Origin: CAVVFX01 sp963747535
GTDB lineage: Bacteria > Acidobacteriota > Terriglobia > Bryobacterales > Bryobacteraceae
DNA: 64,000 bases
NCBI GenBank assembly: GCA_963747535.1
Contig: CAVVFX010000017.1
Coordinates: 1,054,001 to 1,118,000, forward strand
Direction: 5' to 3'
A program made the position numbers and the translations under genes. Shown here piece by piece: positions 8,000 through 16,884 of this stretch. Each line of letters starts with the position of its first letter. Position 1 is the stretch's first letter. The notes under the pieces are model-generated. The model saw only the letters and a list, made by a program, of their open reading frames with translations, was not told the DNA's origin and made no database searches.

Positions 8000-8850
8000 C
8001 GGATCTCGGGATGAATCAGCTTCGCGAAGAGTTCCGCGGTCTCCACGATGCGTTGCGAGGCATGTGGCACGAAATCCTCATTCACGCCGTAGATCCGATG
8101 CGTTCGCACGGCTTTCAATTCCGGCATCTCCTGCCAGGCCTCCAGCGGATCGCCGGCAAGAACGCTGTTTGAGCCGTGAATAAAGTCGAGAATCAGGTCG
8201 GGATTAATTGCCAGCAGATCTTCCTTGCTGAGTCTCGCGTAACCGCTCCTGGCCGGCGGCACCACGACATGGCCGCCCGCAATCTCTACCAACTCCCCGA
8301 GGTAGCTGCCTTCGGTGGCACTCGACAGGTCGCGCAGAGTCCCAGGTGTCCGATTAACAATCAGCACCACCCGCGGTTTAGGAAGATGCGCTGTCTTGCG
8401 CGCGACGCGATCGAGCCTTGCGCGAGTGGCCGCCACCAGCCTCACGGCGCCGCCATCGTTGCCTGTTGCGTGTCCGATGGCGGTCATCGCGCTATACACC
8501 TCTTGCACGGATCGGTTGGAGGTTTTCAGAACTCGCAGTCCCAGTTCTCTGAGCGTGTCTTCGAAGAACGCGGCCTGGGCACCGTTGATAATCACCAGGT
8601 CGGGCCGCATACTCATGAGTTTTTCGAAATCCGGACTGTGCAATTGGCCCAGGTGGGGAAGTTTCGCGGCCTCAGCAGGGTAGGTGTCATAGTTCGATAC
8701 CCCCACCACCCGGCTGAACGCTCCCACGCCATAGAGTATTTCAGTCAAATCGGGTGACAAAGAAACAATCCGCTGCGGTACATCCGCGCCCGCGGCGCAG
8801 AGCACCAACGAAAGCCCGAGAAGGAACGCGCGTCCCGGTTCAGAATTCAT
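7996..8850 (-). CDS. btuF: Periplasmic corrinoid-binding protein
   Basis: The substrate-binding partner of BtuC. The product from the ATG at 8850 is 284 aa with an N-terminal signal-like segment (RAFLLGLSLVLCAAGADVPQ), then RIVSLSPDLTEILYGVGA, VVGVSNYDTYP, HLGQLHSPDFEKLMSMRPD and a C-terminal AELFAKLIHPEIR, the usual helical-backbone binding protein layout. This start overlaps the btuB stop by 11 bases; an upstream in-frame start at 8901 would sit inside btuB. Ligand assignment rests on operon context. Confidence 0.9.
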   Translation of the reverse strand: MNSEPGRAFLLGLSLVLCAAGADVPQRIVSLSPDLTEILYGVGAFSRVVGVSNYDTYPAEAAKLPHLGQLHSPDFEKLMSMRPDLVIINGAQAAFFEDTLRELGLRVLKTSNRSVQEVYSAMTAIGHATGNDGGAVRLVAATRARLDRVARKTAHLPKPRVVLIVNRTPGTLRDLSSATEGSYLGELVEIAGGHVVVPPARSGYARLSKEDLLAINPDLILDFIHGSNSVLAGDPLEAWQEMPELKAVRTHRIYGVNEDFVPHASQRIVETAELFAKLIHPEIR

Positions 8851-11257
8851 ATTGCAGACCGCTCGACGCTGTCCGACCCGGAGTGAGAAATCCGTTCTCA
8901 AAAAAGGTTTGGTTGAAAACGTTATCTGCCCGCAGGAAAAAGCGAATCGCCCTGTACTCCCTTAGCGGAATCCGATAGCTGGCTCCCAGGTTCACTTTGT
9001 GAGCGCCGCTGAAGCGATAGGTTTGCGTTACCACGTCACCGTAGATCGGCGCCAGATAGTTGCTGGACGCGATCGTGTCGAAGCTCAGCAGCAGCCGCGA
9101 GGTTGGCTGTTCGGTCACCAGCACCGAGAACTGATTTCTGGGAATCCCGAAGGTTTGGAGCACATCGCCGACGATCGGCGCGCGCTCGATGGCATTTACG
9201 TACGTGTATGCAGTGGTCACTTTCAGCGACCGTGTCGCAGCCACGGCTGCACTCACTTCGAAGCCTCGCGAAATTCCGCCTTGCGTATTCACATAGCCGA
9301 CATAACGGCCGAAAGGGTCGGTGGCTGGATTAATCGCGCCCGACGTGTCGAAGCTGATGACGTCCTGCAGCCAGGTGTAGAAATAGCTCGCCGAAATCTT
9401 CACGCGGCCCTGCAGGAAAGTCTGGTCGAAGCCCGCATCGACACTGATCGAATGCTCGGGTTTCAGGCGCGGATCGCCGTAGACGGAATAACCGAAAACC
9501 GGATCGAAGCCGGCGCCGAACCTTTCGAACAGAGAAGGCGCTCGATAGCCGCGCCCCACATGCGCGCGCACCTTCGTCCCAGTCTTGCGAAAGAAATAGG
9601 CCACCGACCCATCGCCAGTGTATGCGGGAGTAGGCGACGGAAACGTGATGCCTTGATACGGCGCCGACTCGAGGGGCAGAAACATCGGGCCGTCAAGTGT
9701 GAAGAACTGCGCCCGAAATGCTCCCGAAATCTGCAGGCGGCCTCCTAGAAACTGCATCTGGTCCTGCGCAAAAACAGATTGGCTCCGCTGCGTCACATTT
9801 ACGGCGTTAGCCGCGGCGGGATTGCTCTGATCGGTGTTGTCATTCGCATAGTTCTCGTTTTCGAATTCGTAGCCGCCGCTCAGCAGGTTAAAGCTGCCCA
9901 AACGGTAATGAAACTGTGCATCCGCCGTCTGGATGCGCCCGTCATAGAGCGAGCGCGTGCTGCCGTCGGGTTGATAGTCCACGCCGGCCGGCCCGTTGCC
10001 ATAGCGCCGTCCATTGGAAACCAGTTGATAGCTCACGGAATAATCGAGCGCGGGTGAAGCCTGGCCGTTCAAAATGAGAGCTGCGGAGACAAAGCGCGCG
10101 GCGCGCGTGTAATCCGGATCATCCGGCGCCGGAATGAATGTGGCGCTTCCGGTGTTGAGCTGCGAAACCGGAGTTCCGTTCTCGAAGAGCTTGAACAGCG
10201 CCGGCGAAAGCGGTACGGCGTTGACGATTCCCAGGCCTGACGGGTTGCCCAGGAGGTCCGCCTCTCCGAGAACCTTGCTGAAGGAATCCGCGCCGAAAAG
10301 ACGCGCAGTTAAGCGGATCGAGGGCGAAAGGTGAAATGTCACGCGGCCCTGCGTGCTGGTATTGCGGAACGGAGCGTCTCCACCGACGCCGCTGGTCACA
10401 TCCGTTTCCCCCACTCCCAGGCTGTACTGGATCCGGTCGTCAACGAATGCGCCCGCGAGTTGCGCCCGTCCGCGAAACGCTCCAAGAGATCCACCCTCCA
10501 GCAGGATGCTGCCCCGCGTGCGCCCGCCGCCTTCGTCCGTAATGACGTTGATCACTCCTCCGATCGCATTAGTCCCGTAAAGCGACGACCCGGATCCCCG
10601 CATCACTTCCACCCGGTTGGTGTCGGTCAACAGCAGGTCTTCTATCAGTCCGGAGGCGTCCGCTTGAGTAGCCGATGCGTCCCGCAACCTGAGGCCGTCG
10701 ACTAGTACCGCGGTGTCCTCGTCGCGCAGCCCGCGGATCTGGATGGTGGTGAAAGCTCCCGGTCCCCCGAGTTGTTGCACGCGCACGCCCGGCGCCATCG
10801 CTACGACGTCCGAGAGAGCCGCGGCATCACGCACGTCGGCATCCGTCTGGTCGATCACGGTAGTCGCCTTGGACACGTGTTCAGGAAGTTGCGGCGTACT
10901 GGATGCGGTCACCACGATTTGTTCGTGCACTCCCGCGATTTTGAGCGCCACGTCACGAGACTCCGATACTCCGGCGCTGAGGTGGATGTCCTCGGCAAGA
11001 AACAGCGCAAAACCGGCAGCTGCGGCGCGAAGCAGGTAATCGCCCTCTGGCAAACCCGCGAAGCGGTAGTTGCCTTTGGAGTCGCTGGTAGTGGCACTGC
11101 CCGCGGCGCCGGTACGTGAGAACAGCGTAAGCGTAGCCGCAGGAACCGTCTGCCCCTGCGGATCTTTCACGATCCCTGTAATCGAAGCGCCGGATTGCGC
11201 ACTGACCGACGAACCGCAGATCATCAGAATAAAAAATACGAGCGCCTTAATATCCAT
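8840..11257 (-). CDS. btuB: TonB-dependent corrinoid receptor with N-terminal CarboxypepD_reg-like domain
   Basis: Outer-membrane receptor, 805 aa. A signal peptide (about 1-20) is followed by a carboxypeptidase-regulatory-like domain (GIVKDPQGQTVPAATLTLF, about 28-110), then a plug domain with VVTASSTPQLPEHVSKATTV, VQQLGGPGAFTTIQIRGLRD and VEVMRGSGSSLYGTNAIGGV, then a beta-barrel ending in an aromatic (LQYEF), as outer-membrane proteins do. The extra N-terminal domain is common in Acidobacteriota and Bacteroidota receptors. It starts 4 bases after cobU with GGAAGG upstream. B12 specificity comes from the riboswitch and btuF/btuC. Confidence 0.9.
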   Translation of the reverse strand: MDIKALVFFILMICGSSVSAQSGASITGIVKDPQGQTVPAATLTLFSRTGAAGSATTSDSKGNYRFAGLPEGDYLLRAAAAGFALFLAEDIHLSAGVSESRDVALKIAGVHEQIVVTASSTPQLPEHVSKATTVIDQTDADVRDAAALSDVVAMAPGVRVQQLGGPGAFTTIQIRGLRDEDTAVLVDGLRLRDASATQADASGLIEDLLLTDTNRVEVMRGSGSSLYGTNAIGGVINVITDEGGGRTRGSILLEGGSLGAFRGRAQLAGAFVDDRIQYSLGVGETDVTSGVGGDAPFRNTSTQGRVTFHLSPSIRLTARLFGADSFSKVLGEADLLGNPSGLGIVNAVPLSPALFKLFENGTPVSQLNTGSATFIPAPDDPDYTRAARFVSAALILNGQASPALDYSVSYQLVSNGRRYGNGPAGVDYQPDGSTRSLYDGRIQTADAQFHYRLGSFNLLSGGYEFENENYANDNTDQSNPAAANAVNVTQRSQSVFAQDQMQFLGGRLQISGAFRAQFFTLDGPMFLPLESAPYQGITFPSPTPAYTGDGSVAYFFRKTGTKVRAHVGRGYRAPSLFERFGAGFDPVFGYSVYGDPRLKPEHSISVDAGFDQTFLQGRVKISASYFYTWLQDVISFDTSGAINPATDPFGRYVGYVNTQGGISRGFEVSAAVAATRSLKVTTAYTYVNAIERAPIVGDVLQTFGIPRNQFSVLVTEQPTSRLLLSFDTIASSNYLAPIYGDVVTQTYRFSGAHKVNLGASYRIPLREYRAIRFFLRADNVFNQTFFENGFLTPGRTASSGLQYEF

Positions 11258-11261
11258 CTGT

Positions 11262-11874
11262 TCAATCGCCTTCCAACTCCCGTGGGGCAGACGATCGTTT
11301 TTCGTCGTCTGCCATCTCCGACAGCTGCCCCACAGGTATCCGCTGAGCGCCCTTCAAATACATCGGAAGCCCGGCGACCGTTAAAATCACTTGGTCCGCC
11401 GCCTCCGCGGCCCACTGGTTCAAGAGCCCTTGCACATCGCGGAAAGCGCGCGTTACAGCAGGCTCCGGAACCGTTCCGCAACCAAGTTCATTAGAAACGA
11501 GAATGACGTGGCGCTCGCCGGCCAGCGGCGGCCATCCGCTGGACTTCAGCCCGCGCCATATCTTCCACCTGCCGCTGTGCGCCGTCACGATGCTCCCAGA
11601 ATAGATTGCTGAGCCAGACAGTCAGGCAGTCGACCACCACGGCGTCTGACTCATGCGCCGCACGCTCCACTGCATCGGCCAGCGCCAGAGGCTCTTCGAT
11701 CGTTCGCCATTCGACGGGCCGGTCTGCGCGGTGCCGTGCAATGCGCGCAACCATTTCCGGATCTTGTCCGGCCTGCGCCGTCGCTACATAGCTGACGCGT
11801 CCGGCCGCTGCTGCCAGCCGCTGGGCCAGACGGGATTTGCCGCTTCTAGCGCCGCCGAGAATCAGTGTCAACAT
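11262..11874 (-). pseudogene. cobU: Adenosylcobinamide kinase/guanylyltransferase, split by a +1 frameshift
   Basis: CobU phosphorylates adenosylcobinamide and adds GMP. The 5' frame gives LILGGARSGKSRLAQRL (Walker A), DCLTVWLSNLFWEH and runs to a stop at 11491. The other frame carries on with GERHVILVSNELGCGTVPEP and ILTVAGLPMYLKG. The whole is 613 bases, exactly one more than a multiple of three; removing one base near 11518-11526 joins the frames into about 203 aa, close to family size. After YLKG the tail is encoded by a family A repeat. It is first after the riboswitch. It may be a real lesion or a sequence error. Confidence 0.85.
11282..11313. repeat. Dispersed palindromic repeat, family A (copy 2), inside cobU 3' end
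   Basis: The copy reads GTGGGGCAGACGATCG, then TTTTTCGTCGTCTGCC. Relative to the other copies both arms carry a matched change (GACC to GACG, GGTC to CGTC), which keeps the stem. It lies within the last codons of cobU. Confidence 0.8.
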
Positions 11875-11951
11875 CGCCGAGGAGTCCGGGCCTCAATTCA
11901 ATGCACCGCATTTGCCTCACAGCGAAAGTGAATGGGGAAAAACGAGAGGAA

Positions 11952-11973
11952 ACAACCTGCGAAATGAGGTTGT
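11952..11973 (-). promoter_or_regulatory. Hairpin downstream of the B12 box (possible expression platform)
   Basis: ACAACCT (11952-11958) and AGGTTGT (11967-11973) form a short perfect stem between the riboswitch core and the cobU start. It could be part of the platform that blocks translation or transcription. No long U-tract is seen. Confidence 0.45.
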
Positions 11974-12009
11974 CTTCTGCACGATCTGCTTTCACCGGAA
12001 GCATAGCGC

Positions 12010-12190
12010 TCAATCCACCTGAGGCAGGTCTCCTGACTCGCAGGTCGTCACGCACCGGCTTGCCTTCCCATTCGAAGAACAGTGGACTACTGCGCCGGTG
12101 GCTCGCTGCTTACAGTGGCGGGACCGTGCGGGAATTTCACCCGCTTCCCTTTTTCACTCGCCGCAATGACGAGCACCTCAGGGAAGCCTC
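12010..12190 (-). promoter_or_regulatory. Cobalamin (AdoCbl) riboswitch
   Basis: Read on the minus strand, the segment has GAGGTGCTCG (about 12169-12178), GGGAAGCGGGTGAAATTCCC, the conserved CCCGCCACTGTAAGCAG (about 12104-12120), and the B12 box AGTCAGGAGACCTGCC at 12023-12038. These are in the normal order of the cobalamin riboswitch aptamer. It stands about 150-310 bases upstream of cobU and should repress the B12 synthesis and uptake operon when adenosylcobalamin is plentiful. The rest of the 11875-12268 gap holds no gene. Confidence 0.95.
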
Positions 12191-12268
12191 AAACTACCAC
12201 ATCGCTTCCGGTCGGGTCAATCGTATTTCCATCTGTTTTACAGCACCCCATTCGCAAATCTCGCTATA

Positions 12269-14455
12269 ATGCGGCATCTTGCAATGAATCAAACGGAAAC
12301 CTCCACTCCCCCTCCGATCCTGTCCTCCGAAGCGGCCCCGTCGGGCTCCCTGGGACTCTATGCGGTCACCATTTTCTTGAGCGCGTTCCTGCTCTTCCAG
12401 GTACAACCCATGATCGCCAAGCTGATCCTGCCCTGGTTCGGCGGATCGGCCGCGGTCTGGGTCACCTGCATGCTGTTCTTCCAGATCGCCCTGCTTCTGG
12501 GCTACGGTTACGCGCATTTCATCGTGCGCACGGTACCGCTCCGCCACCAGGCGATAGTGCATATCTCGCTTCTCCTCATCAGTCTGGCCACCCTCCCGAT
12601 CCTGCCCAATCCGCGATGGAAACCGGCGGGCGGCGATGATCCGCTCCTGGGCATCATGGGCCTGCTTGCAGTCACCGTCGGCTTGCCTTACATGCTTCTG
12701 TCCTCGACGAGCCCTCTGCTGCAATCCTGGTACTCGCGTTCCCGCGAAGGCGGATTTCCCTATCGTTTTTTCGCCCTCTCCAACCTCGGCTCGATGCTGG
12801 CTCTGCTCAGCTACCCGATCCTGGTCGAACCCTATCTCAGTAACCAGACGCAGGTGTGGGTCTGGTCGTGCGCATTCTTTGTGTTCGCCGGTTGCTGCGT
12901 GGCCGTGGCGCTTTCGAGCCGCAGAGGACACGCTGCGGTGGTACAGGCGCAACAGGAGGTCCCCGCGCCCGGCTGGGGCATCCGCGTCCTTTGGATGTTG
13001 CTGGCGGCCGTCGCCTCCGGTATGTTGCTGGCCGTCACCAACCATATGACCCAGAACGTAGCCGCGATTCCGTTCCTCTGGATCGCGCCCCTCAGTCTTT
13101 ACCTGCTATCGTTCATCCTCTGCTTCGAGAGTCACCGCTGGTATTCGCGCACGGTCTTCGTGCCGATTTTCGCGGTAGCCGTGGGGTCGCTGGCGTGGTT
13201 CATCACGGCCATGGAGACGCCGGACAAATTGATCCTCGCGCTGGTCTACCTGGCGATGGTTCTCTTCGTCGTCTGCATGGTATGCCACGGTGAACTCTCG
13301 CGCCTGAAACCCGATGCCGCGCACCTGACAGGCTTCTACCTGACCATCTCCGTGGGCGGCGCGATCGGCGGCCTCTTCGTCGCGTACTTCGCGCCGCGGG
13401 TCTTCAACTCGCTCTACGAATTTCCGGTTCTGGTTTGCGTCTGCCCGTTATTAATTCTCTGGGTTTTCCTGCGGGAGCGTCTTCAGGGCAGGGAGATCGT
13501 GGTTGACCAGGTCGCTTCCGACCAGGTTGTATCCGACGAAGTCCAGCCCGTCCAGACCCGGCAGTGGCACCCCAGCATCTGGTGGGGCGCCTGGAGCGTC
13601 GCCTGCGCGTTGTCTCTGGCCATGGCGGGCTATCTGGCGCGGGGACAGTTTAACAACGTCAAGGGCGCCCGGTTGCTCGTGCGCAATTTCTACGGCGCCC
13701 TCCGCGTCGCGGACATCTATGATGAAGGCATTCCGGTCCGGCAGCTCTCGCACGGCACCATCAATCACGGCGAGCAGATCATCGATCCTCTGCGCGGCCG
13801 CTGGCCCACCACTTACTACGGGCCAAATTCCGGAGTCGGCTTGACGATCAAGAAGTTGCAGGAGAGCGGACCTATCCGCTACGGCGTGATCGGCCTGGGA
13901 ACCGGCACCCTATCCACCTACGCACGCAAGGGCGATTACTGCCGCATTTACGACATCAACCCCCTGGTGATGGATATCGCGCGCACCCAGTTCACCTTCG
14001 TTCCCGGGAGTCCCGCGAAGGTCGAGACAGTCCTCGGCGATGCGCGTCTCTCGCTCGAGGGTGACTCACCGCAGCGCTTCGATGTGCTTGCCGTCGACGC
14101 GTTTTCGAGCGACTCGATACCTATCCATCTGCTCACGCGTGAAGCGTTTCTGGTGTACTGGCGGCAACTGAAGCCCGACGGCGTACTAGCGGTCCACGTC
14201 TCCAACCGTTATCTCAACCTGGAGCCGGTGGTGGACCTGGCCGCCGGATCGATGGGTAAGCACACTGCCTTTATTTCGTCGGAAGAAGATCTGGCTTCCG
14301 ACGTTTTCACATCCGACTGGGTACTGGTTACCTCCCGCCCCGGGTTCCTCGAGAACGAGCCCATCAAATCGGCCCGCTCCGACCCCGCCACGCGTCCGCA
14401 CATCAGGATGTGGACCGACGATTATAGTAATCTCTGGCAGATCGTGAACAAGTAA
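12269..14455 (+). CDS. Polytopic membrane protein with C-terminal spermidine-synthase-like domain
   Basis: 728 aa. Residues about 25-230 and 255-480 hold many hydrophobic helices. The C-terminal part (about 510-720) is a class I methyltransferase/spermidine-synthase fold: GVIGLGTGTLSTYA (about 539-552), the acidic YDINPLVMDIA strand, GDARLSLEG and FDVLAVDAFSSDSIPIHLLT. Such fused proteins are common in Acidobacteriota and are annotated as spermidine synthase-like; the substrate is not known. A tandem VVDQVASDQVVSDEV linker lies near 408-425. The start is uncertain: an ATG at 12269 overlaps a TATAAT sequence, and an ATG at 12284 gives MNQTETST; neither has a clear ribosome site. Confidence 0.8.
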   Translation: MRHLAMNQTETSTPPPILSSEAAPSGSLGLYAVTIFLSAFLLFQVQPMIAKLILPWFGGSAAVWVTCMLFFQIALLLGYGYAHFIVRTVPLRHQAIVHISLLLISLATLPILPNPRWKPAGGDDPLLGIMGLLAVTVGLPYMLLSSTSPLLQSWYSRSREGGFPYRFFALSNLGSMLALLSYPILVEPYLSNQTQVWVWSCAFFVFAGCCVAVALSSRRGHAAVVQAQQEVPAPGWGIRVLWMLLAAVASGMLLAVTNHMTQNVAAIPFLWIAPLSLYLLSFILCFESHRWYSRTVFVPIFAVAVGSLAWFITAMETPDKLILALVYLAMVLFVVCMVCHGELSRLKPDAAHLTGFYLTISVGGAIGGLFVAYFAPRVFNSLYEFPVLVCVCPLLILWVFLRERLQGREIVVDQVASDQVVSDEVQPVQTRQWHPSIWWGAWSVACALSLAMAGYLARGQFNNVKGARLLVRNFYGALRVADIYDEGIPVRQLSHGTINHGEQIIDPLRGRWPTTYYGPNSGVGLTIKKLQESGPIRYGVIGLGTGTLSTYARKGDYCRIYDINPLVMDIARTQFTFVPGSPAKVETVLGDARLSLEGDSPQRFDVLAVDAFSSDSIPIHLLTREAFLVYWRQLKPDGVLAVHVSNRYLNLEPVVDLAAGSMGKHTAFISSEEDLASDVFTSDWVLVTSRPGFLENEPIKSARSDPATRPHIRMWTDDYSNLWQIVNK

Positions 14456-14508
14456 TTGTCGGTTGTCAGCTACCGCTCCCTTACAACTGAAGACTGATAA
14501 CTGACAAT
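14455..14508 (+). terminator. Terminator-like imperfect hairpin
   Basis: ATTGTCGGTTGTCAG (14455-14469) can pair with CTGATAACTGACAAT (14494-14508), 13 of 15 Watson-Crick pairs and two G-U, followed by CTTTT. It starts on the last base of the preceding stop codon. Confidence 0.6.
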
Positions 14509-14641
14509 CTTTTACAACCTGACCGCGTAACGGCCCCGCAAATTGCTCGTCTGTCTAGGTGGAAGGCAAGTTGAATCGGCCGAGTCGCCGCGCTAGCCAA
14601 GATCCAAAATCATTCAAACATCGAATTAAAGGATTCCAATT

Positions 14642-15064
14642 ATGTTCAACGCTATTCGTGTGTCCCGCGTCGTTACCGCTGCCGCCGTAGCTGCGCTCGG
14701 CGTAGTTTTTATCGTAGGCGCTTCGTCTCCTCTGCAGGCTGAATCGTTGACCGGAAGTGAGGCCACGGTCACGTTCGATCGTCCCGTCGAGGTTCCCGGA
14801 AAAGTGTTGCCTCCTGGCTCCTATGTTTTCAAAACCATGAACAACGAGGACATCGTCCAGGTTTTCAGCGCCGACCAGAAGCATCTTTTTGCCACGCTCT
14901 CAGTCATCCCGGAAGACCGCCCCGCGCGGGACGACAATAGCGATAGCTTTGTCCAACTCAATAAGACTCGCGCCGATACCCCAGAGGAAGTCGGAAGCAT
15001 CTTCATCGCCGGACACTCCACTGGCTTTCAGTTCGTCTACCCCTCCGCTCAAGCTCGCCGCTAA
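14642..15064 (+). CDS. Small exported protein, unknown function
   Basis: 140 aa with an N-terminal signal peptide (RVVTAAAVAALGVVFIVGA then SSPLQAES, cleavage likely near residue 33). The mature part is beta-rich: ATVTFDRPVEVPGKVLPPG, SYVFKTMNNEDIVQVFSADQ, and a C-terminal FIAGHSTGFQFVYPS. I do recall similar short exported proteins in Acidobacteriota genomes but no named function. AAAGGA lies 9 bases before the ATG. It is convergent with tdh and separated from it by a perfect hairpin. Confidence 0.75.
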   Translation: MFNAIRVSRVVTAAAVAALGVVFIVGASSPLQAESLTGSEATVTFDRPVEVPGKVLPPGSYVFKTMNNEDIVQVFSADQKHLFATLSVIPEDRPARDDNSDSFVQLNKTRADTPEEVGSIFIAGHSTGFQFVYPSAQARR

Positions 15065-15092
15065 TCACTGCCCCTGGTGACCGCCTTCAATC

Positions 15093-15126
15093 GTTGCCGC
15101 GAGATCTCCTCCAATCTCGCGGCAAC
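15093..15126. terminator. Bidirectional hairpin between convergent genes
   Basis: GTTGCCGCGAGAT (15093-15105) and ATCTCGCGGCAAC (15114-15126) are a perfect 13-bp inverted repeat with an 8-base loop, placed between the 14642-15064 gene and tdh. No long T-run follows, so it may act as an end-protecting structure as much as a terminator. Confidence 0.65.
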
Positions 15127-15160
15127 GGGCTTGGAGCAACAGCGGGGCCGCGCGTTCTTT

Positions 15161-16195
15161 TCAGGCGTGCGGCGTCCAATTCAGAATCACCTTCCCCGCA
15201 CTTCCTCCCCTCATCGCGTCGAACCCCTTCTCAAATTCCTCGCATCTCAAACGATGAGTAATCACGGGCGTGATATCCAGGCCGGACTCCACCATGACGG
15301 TCATCTTGTACCAGGTGTCATACATCTCCCGGCCGTAGATACCTTTGATCGTGAGCATGTTGAAGATCACCTGGTTCCAGTTGATCGCCACTTCCTTCGA
15401 CGGGATCCCCAGCATCGCAATCCTTCCGCCGTGGCTCATGTTGTCGAGCATCTCGCGAAAGGCCACCGGACTGCCTGACATCTCCAGGCCCACGTCGAAA
15501 CCCTCGAGCATTCCGAGTTGCTTCTGCACCTCTTTGACCGGAGTCTTGGTGGGATCGATCGCCAGCGTCGCGCCCATCTTGCGCGCCAGTTCCAGTCGCA
15601 CCGGGTTGAGATCGGTCACCACCACATGCCGTGCCGCGGCATGGCGCACCACTGCGGCCGCCATGATGCCGATCGGTCCGGCGCCGGTAATCAGCACATC
15701 CTCACCGAGCACCGGGAACGACAGCGCCGTGTGAACTGCGTTTCCGAACGGATCGAAGATCGCCGCGACCTCCTGGTCGACCTGGCGGTCGTGACGCCAG
15801 ATATTCGTCATGGGCAGCGAAATATATTCCGCGAAAGCTCCGGGCCGGTTCACGCCGACGCCACTGGTATGCGCGCAAAGATGCCGGTGCCCCGCGAAAC
15901 AATTGCGGCAGCGGCCGCACACCACGTGTCCTTCGCCACTGACGATGTCGCCGGGATGGAAGTCGCTGACATTCGATCCCACCTCGACAATCTCGCCTAC
16001 GAACTCGTGCCCGATGGCCATGGGTACCGGAATGGTGGCCTTGGCCCAATCATCCCATTCGTAGATGTGCAGATCCGTCCCGCAAATACCGGTGTAGTGC
16101 ACGCGGATCAGGACGTCGTTAATGCCGTACTCCGGTTCAGGAATGTCCTCCATCCAAAGTCCTCGTTCGGCACGCGCCTTCACTAACGCTTTCAT
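15161..16195 (-). CDS. tdh: L-threonine 3-dehydrogenase
   Basis: Zinc medium-chain dehydrogenase that oxidises L-threonine to 2-amino-3-ketobutyrate with NAD+. The 344-aa product has catalytic zinc ligands Cys38 (YTGICGTDLHIYEWD) and His63-Glu64 (GHEFVGEI), structural zinc cysteines 93, 96, 99 and 107, and the Rossmann GAGPIGIMAAAVVRHA motif. The DWAKATIPVPMAIGHE and IKGIYGREMYDTWYKM blocks are typical of Tdh rather than of other alcohol dehydrogenases. The partner Kbl is not in the window. The ATG at 16195 is the only start that fits the family N-terminus. Confidence 0.93.
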   Translation of the reverse strand: MKALVKARAERGLWMEDIPEPEYGINDVLIRVHYTGICGTDLHIYEWDDWAKATIPVPMAIGHEFVGEIVEVGSNVSDFHPGDIVSGEGHVVCGRCRNCFAGHRHLCAHTSGVGVNRPGAFAEYISLPMTNIWRHDRQVDQEVAAIFDPFGNAVHTALSFPVLGEDVLITGAGPIGIMAAAVVRHAAARHVVVTDLNPVRLELARKMGATLAIDPTKTPVKEVQKQLGMLEGFDVGLEMSGSPVAFREMLDNMSHGGRIAMLGIPSKEVAINWNQVIFNMLTIKGIYGREMYDTWYKMTVMVESGLDITPVITHRLRCEEFEKGFDAMRGGSAGKVILNWTPHA

Positions 16196-16248
16196 ATTTT
16201 TATGGTATATTTTCCGCCCGCGCGCCCTTGCGCTAAACTAATTCACAT

Positions 16249-16881
16249 ATGAAATACGCCCTCTTCCTGCTCGCCGCCCTTCCGGCCTTCACTCAGATGA
16301 TGGGAATGGGGATGCACCCTCCCGAAATCCCCGGCATGTTTCACCCGGTCGTCGGGGCCGGTGCGGAGTACCATATCTCGACCGCGCGCCAACCCAATGC
16401 GACTTTCGCTTTCGTGATCGTCGGTCAGGAGGGAGACGGCTACTGGATGGAAATTCGGTCGAGCGCCAACGGCAATGCCGTCCTGATGAAGGAATTGATT
16501 GCTGGCGAACCGCCCCAACCCAAGCGTATGATCTTCCAGTCGAGCGGACGGCCACCCATGGAAATGCCGATGTCGATGATGGGCGGCGCAGGCGCTGCCA
16601 GTGCCGCTCACACCGGAGGAAGCGGAGCCTCGGGCGGTGGTATCGGAGCGAAAGTCGGGACAGAAACGGTTACGGTCCCCGCCGGGACTTTTGACTGCGA
16701 GCATTACACCAGTGACTCCAACGGCAAGCACTCCGACGTCTGGATCTCCACCAAAATTTCACCCTACGGCTTGGTGAAGATGACCTCTGCCGGCACCCAT
16801 ATGGAGTTGCAGAAGGTCCTGGAGCATGAGACGTCGCAGATCAAGGGAGAGCCCATGAAAATCAACATCCCGGGCCGCTGA
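16249..16881 (+). CDS. Exported protein, unknown function
   Basis: 210 aa. A short signal peptide (MKYALFLLAALPAFTQ) precedes a Met/Pro/Gly-rich stretch (MMGMGMHPPEIPGMF), a beta-rich region (YHISTARQPNATFAFVIVG, DGYWMEIRSS), a low-complexity GGAGAASAAHTGGSGASGGG linker (about 118-137), then VGTETVTVPAGTFDCEHYTS and SDVWISTKISPYGLVKM. The VTVPAGTFDCEHY type block also occurs in DUF3108/DUF4412-like exported proteins, which suggests a lipid- or metal-related surface role, but I cannot name it. A family A repeat begins 3 bases after the stop. Confidence 0.7.
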   Translation: MKYALFLLAALPAFTQMMGMGMHPPEIPGMFHPVVGAGAEYHISTARQPNATFAFVIVGQEGDGYWMEIRSSANGNAVLMKELIAGEPPQPKRMIFQSSGRPPMEMPMSMMGGAGAASAAHTGGSGASGGGIGAKVGTETVTVPAGTFDCEHYTSDSNGKHSDVWISTKISPYGLVKMTSAGTHMELQKVLEHETSQIKGEPMKINIPGR

Positions 16882-16884
16882 CCC

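Noticed and set aside
12194..13045. Long minus-strand frame over the membrane protein and near the riboswitch
   Set aside because: Composition (Arg/Gly/Gln/Asp) is that of a shadow, and the plus-strand frame has clear membrane helices.
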